Assembly: GCA_903825285.1 (NCBI GenBank)
Contig: CAIJZY010000041.1
Span: forward strand, 62,001 to 126,000
Source of the DNA: an uncultured Opitutia bacterium
Lineage (GTDB): Bacteria > Verrucomicrobiota > Verrucomicrobiia > Opitutales > Opitutaceae
Reading direction: 5' to 3'
DNA: 64,000 bases
In this document: positions 8,776 through 17,958 of the stretch, in pieces
How the letters are laid out: each line of letters begins with the position of its first letter
Numbering within the stretch: the first letter of the stretch is position 1
The notes under the pieces: model-generated
The model's input: only the letters and a program-made list of their open reading frames with translations
The model's database searches: none
What the model was told of the DNA's origin: nothing
Program-made: the position numbers and the translations under genes

Positions 8776-9921
8776 TTGAACCTCATTGACCGCTACATCT
8801 TCCGGAGCGTGCTGGCCACCTGCGCGGCGGCGGTGGGGGTGTTCACGTTCATCGTCCTCGTGCCGAACGTCATGCGGGACATGCTCGCCTACGTGCTGGC
8901 CGGGCAGCTCTCGCCGCTGATGTTCGGCCAGCTCGTGCTGACGCTGACGCCGTTCGCGATCTCGCTGGCGCTGCCCATGGGGCTGCTGACCGGCGTGCTG
9001 CTGACGCTCGGCCGGCTGTCCGCCGACAGCGAGGTCACCGCCATGCGCGCAGTCGGCCTGAGCCTGCCGCGGATCGCGCGGCCGATCCTGCTGCTCGCCT
9101 TCCTGGCCGGGCTGCTGGGGCTGTACTTCAACTTCGAGGCCATGCCGCAGGCCCGCGTGACCTACGAGCGCAACTTCGCCGCCGCCATCGCCGCCAACCC
9201 GCTCAAGCTGATCGTCCCGAAGACCTTCATCCGCAACTTCCCGAACTGCGTCATCTATGTGAACCAGAAGGAGGGCGCGCTGATGCGGGACGTCTGGCTG
9301 TGGAAGCTCGATGAGCAGAAGCGCGTGCGGACGCTGATCCACGCCGAGGCCGGGGCGATCGACTACGACGAGACGACGAACGAGCTGATCGTGACGCTGA
9401 CGCAGGCGCGCGTGGAGAACCGCGACGAGAAGAATCCCGAGAGTTTCGTGGAGAGCCCGTACGTCGCCTCCTTCGGCAAGATCGAGGCCGCGCGGCTGCC
9501 GCTGGAGCGCTTCTTCGGCCACGGCGGCGTGCACATCAAGCCGGAGTGGCTCACGCTGGCCCCGTTGCAGGCCGAGCGGGCACGGCTGGCGGCGCTTACG
9601 GCACCGCCCGGCCAGGAGCGAACGCTGGACCGCGACCGGATGAAGCTGGAGCTGGTGTTTCACGACAAGATCAACACCGCGCTCGCCGTCTTCTCGCTCG
9701 CGCTGCTCGGCGTGCCGCTCGGCATCAAGGTGTCGCGGCGCGAGACCTCGGCCAACTTCGGCGTGGCCCTGCTGCTGACGCTCAGCTATTACCTGCTCAC
9801 CGTCGCGGTGAAGGCCCTCGACCGCCATCCCGAGTACCGTCCCGACCTCCTGCTCTGGGTGCCCAACCTCCTGATCCTCGCCCTCGGCCTGTGGCTGTTT
9901 TCGCGGATCGACCGGAAATAG
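8776..9921 (+). CDS. LptF/LptG-family lipopolysaccharide export permease
   Basis: 381 residues from a TTG start (LIDRYIFRSVL follows, the usual N terminus of the family). Layout is two N-terminal membrane segments plus a third near residue 110, a large periplasmic beta-jellyroll region (about 130-270), then three C-terminal segments (NTALAVFSLALLGVPLGI onwards). It forms half of the inner-membrane part of the LptBFGC machine that pulls LPS out of the membrane. It cannot be assigned to LptF rather than LptG from this gene alone. No second permease follows directly. Confidence 0.88.
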   Translation: MNLIDRYIFRSVLATCAAAVGVFTFIVLVPNVMRDMLAYVLAGQLSPLMFGQLVLTLTPFAISLALPMGLLTGVLLTLGRLSADSEVTAMRAVGLSLPRIARPILLLAFLAGLLGLYFNFEAMPQARVTYERNFAAAIAANPLKLIVPKTFIRNFPNCVIYVNQKEGALMRDVWLWKLDEQKRVRTLIHAEAGAIDYDETTNELIVTLTQARVENRDEKNPESFVESPYVASFGKIEAARLPLERFFGHGGVHIKPEWLTLAPLQAERARLAALTAPPGQERTLDRDRMKLELVFHDKINTALAVFSLALLGVPLGIKVSRRETSANFGVALLLTLSYYLLTVAVKALDRHPEYRPDLLLWVPNLLILALGLWLFSRIDRK

Positions 9922-9939
9922 CCGCGCGGGGCGCGGCAA

Positions 9940-9967
9940 TTCGGAGTTCGGAGTTCGGAGTTCGGAG
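9940..9967. repeat. four perfect tandem copies of TTCGGAG
   Basis: The 7-mer TTCGGAG occurs four times without a break, followed by ATCGCA. The reverse complement of GGAGATCGCA occurs at about 10033-10042, so the array is one side of a loose hairpin between the convergent lptF/G-type and arnD genes. A terminator-like or 3'-end role is possible. Confidence 0.8.
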
Positions 9968-10059
9968 ATCGCACTTCGATCTTCGGCGATCACGCCTGAT
10001 TCAATCGGGGTCTCGACCGAACACCGAGCTGCGATCTCCGGGGTTGCGCCTTCCGCCGC

Positions 10060-10962
10060 TCAGGCGGCGGAAGTGGCGACCAAGCCGGTGCGGCCGTCGA
10101 TCTCGGCCATCACCTGGTCGCGGACGGGGATGGTGGCGCGGTTCGCGAGGAGCTCGTTCGCCAGATCGTCCATCCGGATGAACTCCACGCCGGCGGTCCG
10201 GCACGCGGCGAGCAGGTCCTGGTAGAGGTGCCGCCGGCCCATGCCCTCGATCTCGGCGTGGATCGTGAGCACGTTGGGCCGGTCCGCGCGGAGCAGCGAC
10301 AGGAGGTGCGGCACGATCCGCGCGTCGGGATATTCCGGGCGGCCCATCAGCTCGTCGAAGGTCGGCAGCGTGCTCGGGATCTCCAGGGTCTGGAACACCT
10401 GGCCGTCCACGCGCGGGAAAAACGGGGCTCCGTTGCGCGTGTCGCTCGCGTAGAGCAGCCCGGCCTCGTCGTAGGCGGTCCGACTGCGGGCGTTGCTCTG
10501 CCAGCCGGCGGCGCCGGCGGTGCGCGCCTCGACGCCGAAGATGCGGAGGAACTCCGCCCGCGCGGCCACGAACTCCGCCCGCACCTCATCAAGCGTCATG
10601 CGCCCCAGGTGGTCCTGCCAGCGGTAGTGGCTGTAGCAGTGGATGCCAACCTCGAAGCCGTCGTCCCGGATGCGGCGCATCACCGCGGCGTTGCGCCGGC
10701 CGATGTGTGGCGCCGGCAGCAGCGTGCCGTTGAGCAGGGTGCGCACGCCGTAGATCGAGACCACGCTGGTGCGGCTGACCTTCTGGAAGAAGCCCGGCCG
10801 GAACACGCGGGTGATGGCGCGCCCCGTCTGATCCGGCCCGAGCGAGAACAGGAAGCACGCCGGGGCGTCGACCGCCTGCAGGTCTGCCGCGAGGTTCGGC
10901 ACGCCGATCCGCGTCCCGCGGTCGGTGTCGACGTCAACCTTGAGGGCAAGCCGGGTGGGCAT
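10060..10962 (-). CDS. arnD: 4-deoxy-4-formamido-L-arabinose-phosphoundecaprenol deformylase ArnD
   Basis: 300 residues of the polysaccharide deacetylase (NodB) fold. The start LALKVDVDT has the metal-binding aspartate pair, and GIHCYSHYRWQDH holds the metal histidines. The segments RTAGAAGWQSN, YASDTRNGAPFFP and LTIHAEIEGM match ArnD. It removes the formyl group from undecaprenyl-phosphate-L-Ara4FN in the periplasm-facing lipid A modification pathway. It follows the arnA decarboxylase gene after an 84-bp gap holding a small hairpin (10978-10986 with 11032-11040). Confidence 0.88.
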   Translation of the reverse strand: MPTRLALKVDVDTDRGTRIGVPNLAADLQAVDAPACFLFSLGPDQTGRAITRVFRPGFFQKVSRTSVVSIYGVRTLLNGTLLPAPHIGRRNAAVMRRIRDDGFEVGIHCYSHYRWQDHLGRMTLDEVRAEFVAARAEFLRIFGVEARTAGAAGWQSNARSRTAYDEAGLLYASDTRNGAPFFPRVDGQVFQTLEIPSTLPTFDELMGRPEYPDARIVPHLLSLLRADRPNVLTIHAEIEGMGRRHLYQDLLAACRTAGVEFIRMDDLANELLANRATIPVRDQVMAEIDGRTGLVATSAA

Positions 10963-11046
10963 GACTAGGAAGGGACGTTGCCACGAGGGTCACGCGGGTC
11001 GGCCGGAGGAGCTTCACGACCTTCAGGCGCTTCGTGGCAATAGTCC

Positions 11047-12084
11047 TCACTCGAGCTGATAATCCTTGTGCGCGAGATGGTAGTCGAGGGTCAGCTTGAT
11101 CGCCGTTTTCAGGTTCACCTTGGGCGACCAGCCGAGCTGCTTCTTCGCATGGGCGATCGAGGGCACGCGCTTCTGGATGTCCTGGTAGTATTTCCCGAAG
11201 TACTTGCCGGACGGGACGACCACGGTCTTCGCCTTCGCGACGTGCTCGCGGTACTCGGGGTAGTCCTTGAACGCGGTGATGATCAGCTTGGCCAGCTCGG
11301 CGACGCTCACGTCGTTCCGGGGATTGCCGAGGTTGAAGATCTGGCGCGAGGCGCAGCCGTTCTTGTTTTCGATGATGCGCAGCAGCGCGTCCACGCCGTC
11401 GTCAATGAACGTGAACGACCGGCTCTGCCGGCCGCCGTCCACCAGCTGCAGCGGCTTCTTGAAGATCACGTTCGAGATGAACTGCGTGAACAGCCGCGAG
11501 CTGCCCTCCTTCGGCTCGAACACGTCGTCGAGCTTCGGCCCGATCCAGTTGAACGGCCGGAACAGGGTGTAGTCGACGTTGTCGCGCACGCCGTAGGCGT
11601 AGATCACGCGGTCGAGGAGCTGCTTCGAGCACGCGTAGATCCAGCGCTGGCGCTCGATCGGGCCGTAGACCAGCGCGCTGGTCGCCTCGTCGAGCTTTGC
11701 GTCGGGACACATGCCGTAGACCTCCGAGGTGGACGGGAAGATGATCCGCTTCTTGTACTTCGCGCACTGGCGGACGACGGCGAGGTTGGCCTCAAAATCG
11801 AGCTCGAACACGCGCAGGGGGTCCTTGACGTACTGGATCGGGTTCGCGATCGCGACGAGCGGGATGACCGCGTCGCACTTCTTCACGTGGTACTCGATGT
11901 ACTCGCGGTTGATCGTGATGTCGCCCTCGACGAACTTGAAGCGCGGGTTCCCGAGGCTGTCCTCGAGCTTGTGGCTGCCGATGTCCAGGCCGTAGACCTC
12001 CCAGTCTTTCTGCTTGAGGATGGCCCGCGTGAGCGAGCTGCCGATGAAGCCGTTGGCGCCGAGGATGAGGACTTTGAGGGGCAT
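11047..12084 (-). CDS. UDP-glucuronate decarboxylase (ArnA dehydrogenase domain as a separate protein)
   Basis: 345 residues of the extended SDR family. The Rossmann motif is ILGANGFIGSS at the N terminus and the catalytic YxxxK is in YACSKQLLDR. The remainder (EPKEGSSRLFTQFI, GGRQSRSFTFIDDGVDAL) matches the C-terminal half of ArnA, which oxidises and decarboxylates UDP-glucuronate to UDP-4-keto-pentose. In enterobacteria this is fused to the formyltransferase; here the two halves are separate genes with a protease gene between them. Confidence 0.87.
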   Translation of the reverse strand: MPLKVLILGANGFIGSSLTRAILKQKDWEVYGLDIGSHKLEDSLGNPRFKFVEGDITINREYIEYHVKKCDAVIPLVAIANPIQYVKDPLRVFELDFEANLAVVRQCAKYKKRIIFPSTSEVYGMCPDAKLDEATSALVYGPIERQRWIYACSKQLLDRVIYAYGVRDNVDYTLFRPFNWIGPKLDDVFEPKEGSSRLFTQFISNVIFKKPLQLVDGGRQSRSFTFIDDGVDALLRIIENKNGCASRQIFNLGNPRNDVSVAELAKLIITAFKDYPEYREHVAKAKTVVVPSGKYFGKYYQDIQKRVPSIAHAKKQLGWSPKVNLKTAIKLTLDYHLAHKDYQLE

Positions 12085-12231
12085 GGTCGGAGCGAATCCT
12101 GAAAACGTGAAATTGGGAAATGCAAAAGTAACCCCGCCGGTCCCGTCCGCCGGGAATATTCCCGTGGCGTCGTGATAATGTTTGAACCTCGGCCGGGTCT
12201 GTCAGTCGTAAGGGAGACCCAACCCCACCCC

Positions 12232-14049
12232 ATGAGTTCCCGCCTTCCCCTTCGTCTCGCGGCCGGCTGGCTGCTCGCCGCCCTGTTCGCCCGCGGGGCC
12301 GAGCCCGCCGCCAACGACGCCCGCGCCGTCGCCAACCTCACGGCCTTCACCCGCGTCTACGGGTATGTGCGCTTCTTTTCCCCCAGCGACGAGGCCGCCG
12401 CCGTGGACTGGGACAAGGTCGGCATCCTGGGCGCGGAGGCGACGCGGGATGCCGCCAACGACGCCGACCTGCGGACCGCGCTGCTCCAGTTCTTCCAGCC
12501 CCTCGCCCCGGGCCTGCGGCTGACCGACTCGATCGCCCCCGCCGCGACTCCGGCCGCGGCCACCGATGCGCGGTTGACCTTCTGGCAACACGCCGGGCTG
12601 AATCTCACGGGCAAGCCGAACATCTACACCCAACATCGGGTGATCGCCGACCGGGAGAAGGGCGAGCGGGCCCCGGTGTTCAAGCCCGCGACGCCGCCCG
12701 CCCCCATTCGGAAGATCATCGCCCCGGGCCTGGTCCTGGAGTTGCCGCTCGCGCTGCCGGTGGACGCCGAGGGCCTCACCTCTCGTTTGCCCTCCCCGGA
12801 ATTCATCCAGTTGCTGGGCCGGCTCAATGCGCTCGACCTGACCAAGCTCACGTCCGCGGACTGGCGGCTGCGGGTTGCCGGCGTTGTGAGCGTCTGGAAC
12901 ATCTTCCAGCACTTTCATCCGTACCTCGACAACGCGGGCGTGAACTGGGACGAGGGCCTGGCGCCCGCGCTGGCCCAGGCCCTGCACGACCAAACGGCCA
13001 ACGACTACTACGCCACGCTGTCGGAACTGGTGGCCCGCAGCCACGACGGCCATGGCTTTGTCTACGGGCGGCGTCACACCTTCGGCGGGGTCCCAATCCG
13101 GGTCGCGGTGGTCGAGGATGTCCTCGTGGTGACCGCCGTCGCCGATGGCGCGCCTTTTCAACGGGGCGACATCATCACGCGACTCGATGGAGTTCCCGCG
13201 CTGGATGGGCTCCGCGAGCGCGAACGCTTTACCTCGGGCTCGCCGCACCTGCGGCAGTTCCGCGCGCTAAACCAGTATGGCGAGGGTCCCCTCGGCAGCA
13301 CCGCGCATTTCGAGGTCACGCGGGCGGGCCGCACGGAGAAGGTCGACTTCGTGCGCACGGAGGACCACCGCGGATATTTCTTCAACCGGTATAGCGAGTT
13401 CACGTTTCCCGCGTTTGCCGAGGTGCGGCCGGGCATCTTCTACATCAATCTCTACGAGCTCGATGCGCCCGGGCTGGAGGCGAAGCTGCCCCAGTTGGCC
13501 GGCGCCCGGGGCGTCATCTTCGACTGGCGCTGGGGCGGGCACATGGTGGCCGAGAACGCCAAGCAGATCCAGCCGCACGCCGACATCATTCCCCACCTGA
13601 TCAGCCAGCCGATCCAGGCCTCGCCGATGATGATCCCGCTGATCACCGCGCCCGACCGCATCGGCTGGACCTACCGGACCAGCACGTGGCCGGTGAAGCC
13701 GAAGGCCCCGCGCCTGTCGGGCCGCGTCGCGTTCATCAACGAGCCCAGCGTCGTGAGCTACGGCGAGACCTGCATGGCGATGATCGCCGACTACCATCTC
13801 GCCACGCTCGTCGGCGCGCCCACGGCCGGCTGCAACGGCAACGTCAACTTCATCTCCCTGCCCGACAGCTTCCGGGTCATGTGGACCGGCATGGACGTGC
13901 GCAAGCACGACGGCTCCGCCTTCTTTGGCGTCGGCTTCGTGCCCGATTATCCCGTCACGCGCACGCTGCGCGCAGTGCAGGAGGGCCGCGACGAATACCT
14001 GGAGCGGGCCATCGCGGTCATCGAGCAGGCCGCCCCGGCGGCGCGCTAG
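12232..14049 (+). CDS. exported S41-family (tail-specific/CTP) peptidase
   Basis: 605 residues from the ATG at 12232, chosen because it follows an AAGGGAGA ribosome site and is followed by a signal peptide (LPLRLAAGWLLAALFARGAEP). An N-terminal helical region is followed by a PDZ-like part around residues 285-340 (VVTAVADGAPFQRGDIITRLDG) and the S41 core near residue 490-530. There VAFINEPSVVSYGETCMAM supplies the likely catalytic serine. Substrates unknown. It is on the opposite strand to the arn genes on both sides and its end overlaps the arnA formyltransferase end by 4 bp. Confidence 0.8.
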   Translation: MSSRLPLRLAAGWLLAALFARGAEPAANDARAVANLTAFTRVYGYVRFFSPSDEAAAVDWDKVGILGAEATRDAANDADLRTALLQFFQPLAPGLRLTDSIAPAATPAAATDARLTFWQHAGLNLTGKPNIYTQHRVIADREKGERAPVFKPATPPAPIRKIIAPGLVLELPLALPVDAEGLTSRLPSPEFIQLLGRLNALDLTKLTSADWRLRVAGVVSVWNIFQHFHPYLDNAGVNWDEGLAPALAQALHDQTANDYYATLSELVARSHDGHGFVYGRRHTFGGVPIRVAVVEDVLVVTAVADGAPFQRGDIITRLDGVPALDGLRERERFTSGSPHLRQFRALNQYGEGPLGSTAHFEVTRAGRTEKVDFVRTEDHRGYFFNRYSEFTFPAFAEVRPGIFYINLYELDAPGLEAKLPQLAGARGVIFDWRWGGHMVAENAKQIQPHADIIPHLISQPIQASPMMIPLITAPDRIGWTYRTSTWPVKPKAPRLSGRVAFINEPSVVSYGETCMAMIADYHLATLVGAPTAGCNGNVNFISLPDSFRVMWTGMDVRKHDGSAFFGVGFVPDYPVTRTLRAVQEGRDEYLERAIAVIEQAAPAAR

Positions 14050-14948
14050 AGCACGCGGCCCGGATGCAGGTCGGCCGGCGCGCCGCGCCACTCGGTCTTC
14101 GTCAGCTCGAGCGCCCCGTCGGCCGTGGCCACCACCAGCGGATTCACGGACAGGATCTCGCCCGGGCGGCCGCGCCGGCCCTGGGTGGCAGCCGAGTCGG
14201 GCTCGCCCCACCACACCATCAGGCGCGAGGCGCCAACGTCCGTGAACGCCCCGGGATACGGGTCGGTCACCGCGCGGATCAGGTTGAAGATCTGCCGCGA
14301 CGTCTGCGTCCACGCGATGCGGCCGTCCTCGGGCTTCCGTCCGCCGAAATACTTCGCCTTCGCCTCGTCCTGCGGCGTCTCGCGCGCGGTGCCGGCCAGC
14401 AGCGCGTCGATCTGCCGGGCCAGCACGCGCCGCGCGCAGGGCAGGACCTGGCGGAAGGCCTGCTCCGCCGTGTCGCGCGGGCCAAGGTCCACGCCCTCCT
14501 GGTCCACGATCGCGCCGGCATCCGCGCTCTTGACCATGCGGTGGAGCGTCATGCCGATGCGCGGCTCGCCGTGCAGGACGGCCCAGTTGATCGGCGCGCG
14601 GCCGCGGTAGGCGGGCAGCAGCGAGCCGTGCAGGTTCCAGGCACCGAGCCGCGGCAGGCCGAGGATCTTGGTCCCGATCATGTTCCGGTAATAGACCGAG
14701 AGGATCAGGTCGGGCTGGAGCGCGGCGAGGCGCTCGCGCCACTCGGGCGTGTTGATGTTCTCCGGCGTGAGCACCGGCACGCCCTTTGCCCGCGCCGCGA
14801 CGGCGGGCGTCTTGAACCAGATCTTCTCGTGCGGGTTGTCCTCGTGCGTGACCAGCGCGACCACATGGTCGCCGCGCTCAAGGAGCAGCGACAGGCACTC
14901 GTAGCCGACCTCGCTGTAGCCGAAGAATAGGATTCGAGGAGCAGGCAT
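14046..14948 (-). CDS. UDP-L-Ara4N formyltransferase (ArnA N-terminal domain as a separate protein)
   Basis: 300 residues from the ATG at 14948 (MPAPRILFFGYSEVGYECL); a longer frame upstream overlaps the CPBP gene and is rejected. The formyltransferase active site is visible: the asparagine and histidine in WNLHGSLLPAYRG and the aspartate in SADAGAIVDQEG. It is homologous to methionyl-tRNA formyltransferase, but the arn context and the ILFFGYSEVG opening favour formylation of UDP-L-Ara4N with 10-formyl-THF. Confidence 0.85.
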   Translation of the reverse strand: MPAPRILFFGYSEVGYECLSLLLERGDHVVALVTHEDNPHEKIWFKTPAVAARAKGVPVLTPENINTPEWRERLAALQPDLILSVYYRNMIGTKILGLPRLGAWNLHGSLLPAYRGRAPINWAVLHGEPRIGMTLHRMVKSADAGAIVDQEGVDLGPRDTAEQAFRQVLPCARRVLARQIDALLAGTARETPQDEAKAKYFGGRKPEDGRIAWTQTSRQIFNLIRAVTDPYPGAFTDVGASRLMVWWGEPDSAATQGRRGRPGEILSVNPLVVATADGALELTKTEWRGAPADLHPGRVL

Positions 14949-14962
14949 GAATAAAGAGTGGC

Positions 14963-15820
14963 TTAAATGAGTGCGTTCCTGACCGCGTCGATAAACGCGT
15001 GCACGATCGCCGGGACAAACAACATTCCGCTGCTGCGCCAATAAAGGGAAAAAGGCACCCCGATCAGCATGTGAACCATCACAAGGACCAGAGTGCCTAG
15101 AATCGAATGAGCTGGCACTATCGGCAAGTGCCACAAACCCCACAGCGCGGACAGGAAGCAAGCCGTCCACCATGGACCGCGATCTCCTGGGCGCTGCAGG
15201 TAGCTATCCAGGCCGCCCCGGAAAAAAACCTCCTCAACGATAAACCCGATGGGCAGGTACATCAGGAAGGACTGCACGCCAACCAGCAACCCCGAGCGAG
15301 CATGCACCACCGCAACTGCGGCCGACGGATGAAATTCCGAGTGGAGCCATTTCAGTAGTGCGATTCGTGCCGCGACCATCGTACCGAAGGCGCCCGCGGT
15401 GACGAAACAGAGCTGCAGCGGTCTGACCGTGGATCGAGAAAAGCGGGCGATTGAATAGGCCAGCGGCACGGCCCCAACCGCCGCGCAAAGAAGATAAATA
15501 TAATAGATCCAGCCAAAGCGTCCCCATCCGTGGATCAGGAGAAAAAGTGACGGAAGCATGAACAATCCCGCCACGAGCCAGCCCCACCATGGAAGCGGCG
15601 CTCCACAGGGCTGCTTGAACCAGAGCTCCGCAATCGGTCGCCGCGCAATTCCCCATTGAAAGACGAGCAGCAGCGGCACGCCGAGCAGCAGGTAGGTATT
15701 GCCGCCCATATGGAACCAATACCCCGCTGCGGCCCAGGACGCGATGACCGCAAACACGATCAAGGCTCGTCGCGACTGGCTGCCGGCATCCGCCAGGGGG
15801 GTCGTGGAGCCGGAGCCCAT
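14963..15820 (-). CDS. CPBP-family intramembrane metalloprotease-like protein
   Basis: 285 residues from the ATG at 15820, preceded by AAGGAG at good spacing. About eight membrane segments. The CPBP/Abi motifs are intact: EEVFFRGGL (motif 1, EExxxR), a WGLWHLP histidine (motif 2) and a late VHAFIDAV histidine. It is embedded between arnC and the arnA formyltransferase gene. Base composition is visibly lower in GC than its neighbours (for example AATAAATATAATAGATCC near 15490), which suggests a different origin. CPBP proteins range from prenyl endopeptidases to immunity and anchoring factors; the role here is unknown. Confidence 0.82.
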   Translation of the reverse strand: MGSGSTTPLADAGSQSRRALIVFAVIASWAAAGYWFHMGGNTYLLLGVPLLLVFQWGIARRPIAELWFKQPCGAPLPWWGWLVAGLFMLPSLFLLIHGWGRFGWIYYIYLLCAAVGAVPLAYSIARFSRSTVRPLQLCFVTAGAFGTMVAARIALLKWLHSEFHPSAAVAVVHARSGLLVGVQSFLMYLPIGFIVEEVFFRGGLDSYLQRPGDRGPWWTACFLSALWGLWHLPIVPAHSILGTLVLVMVHMLIGVPFSLYWRSSGMLFVPAIVHAFIDAVRNALI

Positions 15821-15825
15821 TTCGG

Positions 15826-16773
15826 TCACTCCTTCGTCTCGAGGATTTCCTTCACGAAATACCGCTGGCGCGCGCGGACGACCTGGTAGGTGCGGCCGAC
15901 GTATTCGCCGATCAGGCCGATGCCGACCATGGCGACGCTGAGCAGGAAGAACAGGATGCCGAAGAGCGTGAAGACGCCGTTCGTGTTGTCGTGCAGGAAC
16001 AGGCGCATGTAGGCCAGCACCAGCACCAGCGCGAGGCTGCCCACCGCGCACAGCCCGGCGAACATCGTGAAGTACTGCAGCGGCGCGAGGGAGAAGCCGG
16101 TGATCAGGTCGAAGTTCAGCCGGATCAGCATGTAGAACGAGTAGTTCGAGACGCCGGCGTGGCGCTCCTCGTGCTTCACGCCCACCTCGGCGGGGTTGCT
16201 CGCGTAGCTGTAGGCGAGCGCGGGGATGAACGTGTTGATCGCGCCGCTGCGCACGATCGCGTCGATCACCTGCCGGGAATACGCCCGGAGCATGCAGCCC
16301 TGGTCGGTCATCTCGATGCTCGTCGTCTTCTCGCGGACGTAGTTGATGACCCGCGAAGCGTAGGTGCGGAAGAACGAGTCCTGGCGGTTCAGGCGGTAGC
16401 CGCCGACGTAGTCGTGGCCCTCGGCCATCTTCGCCAGCAGCTTCGGGATCTCCTCCGGCGGGTTCTGCAGGTCGGCGTCGAGCGTGAGGATCACGTCGCC
16501 GCGCACGCGCTCGAACGCCGCCATGATGGCCATGTGCTGGCCGTAGTTGGCGTTGAAGTCGATGACGCGCGTGACGTCGGGCCGCGCGGCGTGCTGCGCC
16601 TTCAGCAGCTCGATCGAGCGGTCGTGCGAGCCGTCGTTGGTGAAGATGACCTCGTAGCGGCGGCCCAGCGCGTCGAGCACGGGGTAGAGCCGCGCGAAGA
16701 GGGTCGGCAGGTTCAGCTCCTCGTTGTAGACGGGGATGACGACCGAGAGCGGGAGGATCGGCGTGGCGCTCAT
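15826..16773 (-). CDS. arnC: undecaprenyl-phosphate 4-deoxy-4-formamido-L-arabinose transferase ArnC
   Basis: 315 residues. N-terminal GT2 fold (LSVVIPVYNEELNLPTLF) with the nucleotide/metal motif TLDADLQNPPEEIPK, then two C-terminal membrane helices. It moves L-Ara4FN from UDP to undecaprenyl phosphate on the cytoplasmic side. Its start overlaps the arnB end by 4 bp and its end is 5 bp before the CPBP gene, so this is a tight operon. Confidence 0.9.
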   Translation of the reverse strand: MSATPILPLSVVIPVYNEELNLPTLFARLYPVLDALGRRYEVIFTNDGSHDRSIELLKAQHAARPDVTRVIDFNANYGQHMAIMAAFERVRGDVILTLDADLQNPPEEIPKLLAKMAEGHDYVGGYRLNRQDSFFRTYASRVINYVREKTTSIEMTDQGCMLRAYSRQVIDAIVRSGAINTFIPALAYSYASNPAEVGVKHEERHAGVSNYSFYMLIRLNFDLITGFSLAPLQYFTMFAGLCAVGSLALVLVLAYMRLFLHDNTNGVFTLFGILFFLLSVAMVGIGLIGEYVGRTYQVVRARQRYFVKEILETKE

Positions 16774-17957
16774 GATTTCTGGTGGGTCCGCAGGATCGTC
16801 GTCAGCACCTCGACCACGCGCACGACGTCGGCGCGGGTCATGGCCGGGAACAGCGGGATCGTGAGGATGTTGCGGCCGGCGTACTCGGCGTGCGGGAAGT
16901 CGCCGGGCTTCCAGCCCAGCCGCCGGTACAGCGCGAAGAGGTGGATCGCCGGGTAGTGCACCTGGCAGCCGATCCCGGCCGCCTGCAGCTGGGCCATCAC
17001 CTCGGCCCGCTTGATCGTCAGGCGCTCCTCCGGGACCATCACCTGGAACATGTGCCAGTTGGTGTGCGCGAAGTCCGCCACCGGCAGGCCGAGCCCGAGC
17101 GCCGGCGTCCCCGCCTGCGCGAGGAGCTCGAAGTACATCCGGACCAGCTCATGCCGCCGGGCGTTGAAGGCCGCGAGGTGCGGCAGCTGGCCGAGCCCGA
17201 CCCGCGCCGCGACATCCGTGAGGTTGAACTTCCCGCCCACGACCTCGACCTCCATGCCGTCGAAGCCCGTGCGCACCACGCCCTGCAGGCGGTACTGCTC
17301 CGCCAGCTTCGCCTCGCGCTCGTCGTTGAGCACCAGCGCGCCGCCCTCGATCGAGGTGACGTTCTTGTTGGGATGAAAGCTGAACGACACGAAGTCGCCG
17401 AACGCGCCGATGCGCCGGCCCTTCCAGGAGCTGCCGAAGGACTGCGCCGCGTCCTCGATCACGCGCAGTTGGTGCTTCCGGGCGATGGTGTGGAGCCGGT
17501 CGCGGTCCACGGGCAGACCGGCGAGGTCCACCGGGAGGATGGCGCGCGTCGCCGGCGTGATTGCCGCCTCGACCCGGTCGAGGTCAATGTTGCGCGTGAC
17601 GGGATCGATGTCGACGAAGACGGGCTTGGCCCCGACCTCGAGGACGACGTTGCTGGTCGCGACCCAGGTGAGCGGCGTGGTGATGACCTCGTGGCCCGGC
17701 CCGATGCCGGCGACGCGCAGCGCGATCTCCATCGTGCAGGTGCCCGAGTTGAAGGCGCGCACCGGCCGGCCGCCGCAGTACTCGGACAGCTTGGCCTCGA
17801 ACTCCTTCACCTTCGGCCCGGACGTGATCCAGCCGGAGCGCAGCACCTCGGCGACGCCGGCGATGGTCTCCTCGTCGATCGTGGGCCGGGTGAAGGGCAG
17901 AAACGGCACAGGCGGGGGGGCGGCCCGGTCGACAGGCTCAGGGCGGGGTGCGGACAT
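16770..17957 (-). CDS. arnB: UDP-4-amino-4-deoxy-L-arabinose aminotransferase ArnB
   Basis: 395 residues from the ATG at 17957, one base after the arnT stop; a longer frame would run into arnT. DegT/DnrJ/EryC1 (AHBA) aminotransferase fold. The PLP lysine lies in SFSFHPNKNVTSIEGG, and FNSGTCTMEIALRVAGI is the cofactor phosphate loop. It transaminates UDP-4-keto-pentose to UDP-L-Ara4N. Confidence 0.9.
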   Translation of the reverse strand: MSAPRPEPVDRAAPPPVPFLPFTRPTIDEETIAGVAEVLRSGWITSGPKVKEFEAKLSEYCGGRPVRAFNSGTCTMEIALRVAGIGPGHEVITTPLTWVATSNVVLEVGAKPVFVDIDPVTRNIDLDRVEAAITPATRAILPVDLAGLPVDRDRLHTIARKHQLRVIEDAAQSFGSSWKGRRIGAFGDFVSFSFHPNKNVTSIEGGALVLNDEREAKLAEQYRLQGVVRTGFDGMEVEVVGGKFNLTDVAARVGLGQLPHLAAFNARRHELVRMYFELLAQAGTPALGLGLPVADFAHTNWHMFQVMVPEERLTIKRAEVMAQLQAAGIGCQVHYPAIHLFALYRRLGWKPGDFPHAEYAGRNILTIPLFPAMTRADVVRVVEVLTTILRTHQKS

Positions 17958-17958
17958 G

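Noticed and set aside
9940-9967. TTCGGAG tandem array considered as a CRISPR or phase-variation tract
   Set aside because: Units are 7 bp with no spacers, and the array lies outside any reading frame between convergent genes, so neither explanation fits.
11047-14948. ArnA considered as one gene broken by a frameshift or insertion
   Set aside because: Both halves have their own starts, full-length domains and intact active sites, and a complete divergent gene lies between them, so they are two separate genes.
14949-15173. Longer start for the arnA formyltransferase gene (75 extra residues)
   Set aside because: The extra part overlaps the CPBP gene and does not resemble formyltransferases; the ATG at 14948 begins the conserved MPAPRILFFGYSEVG.
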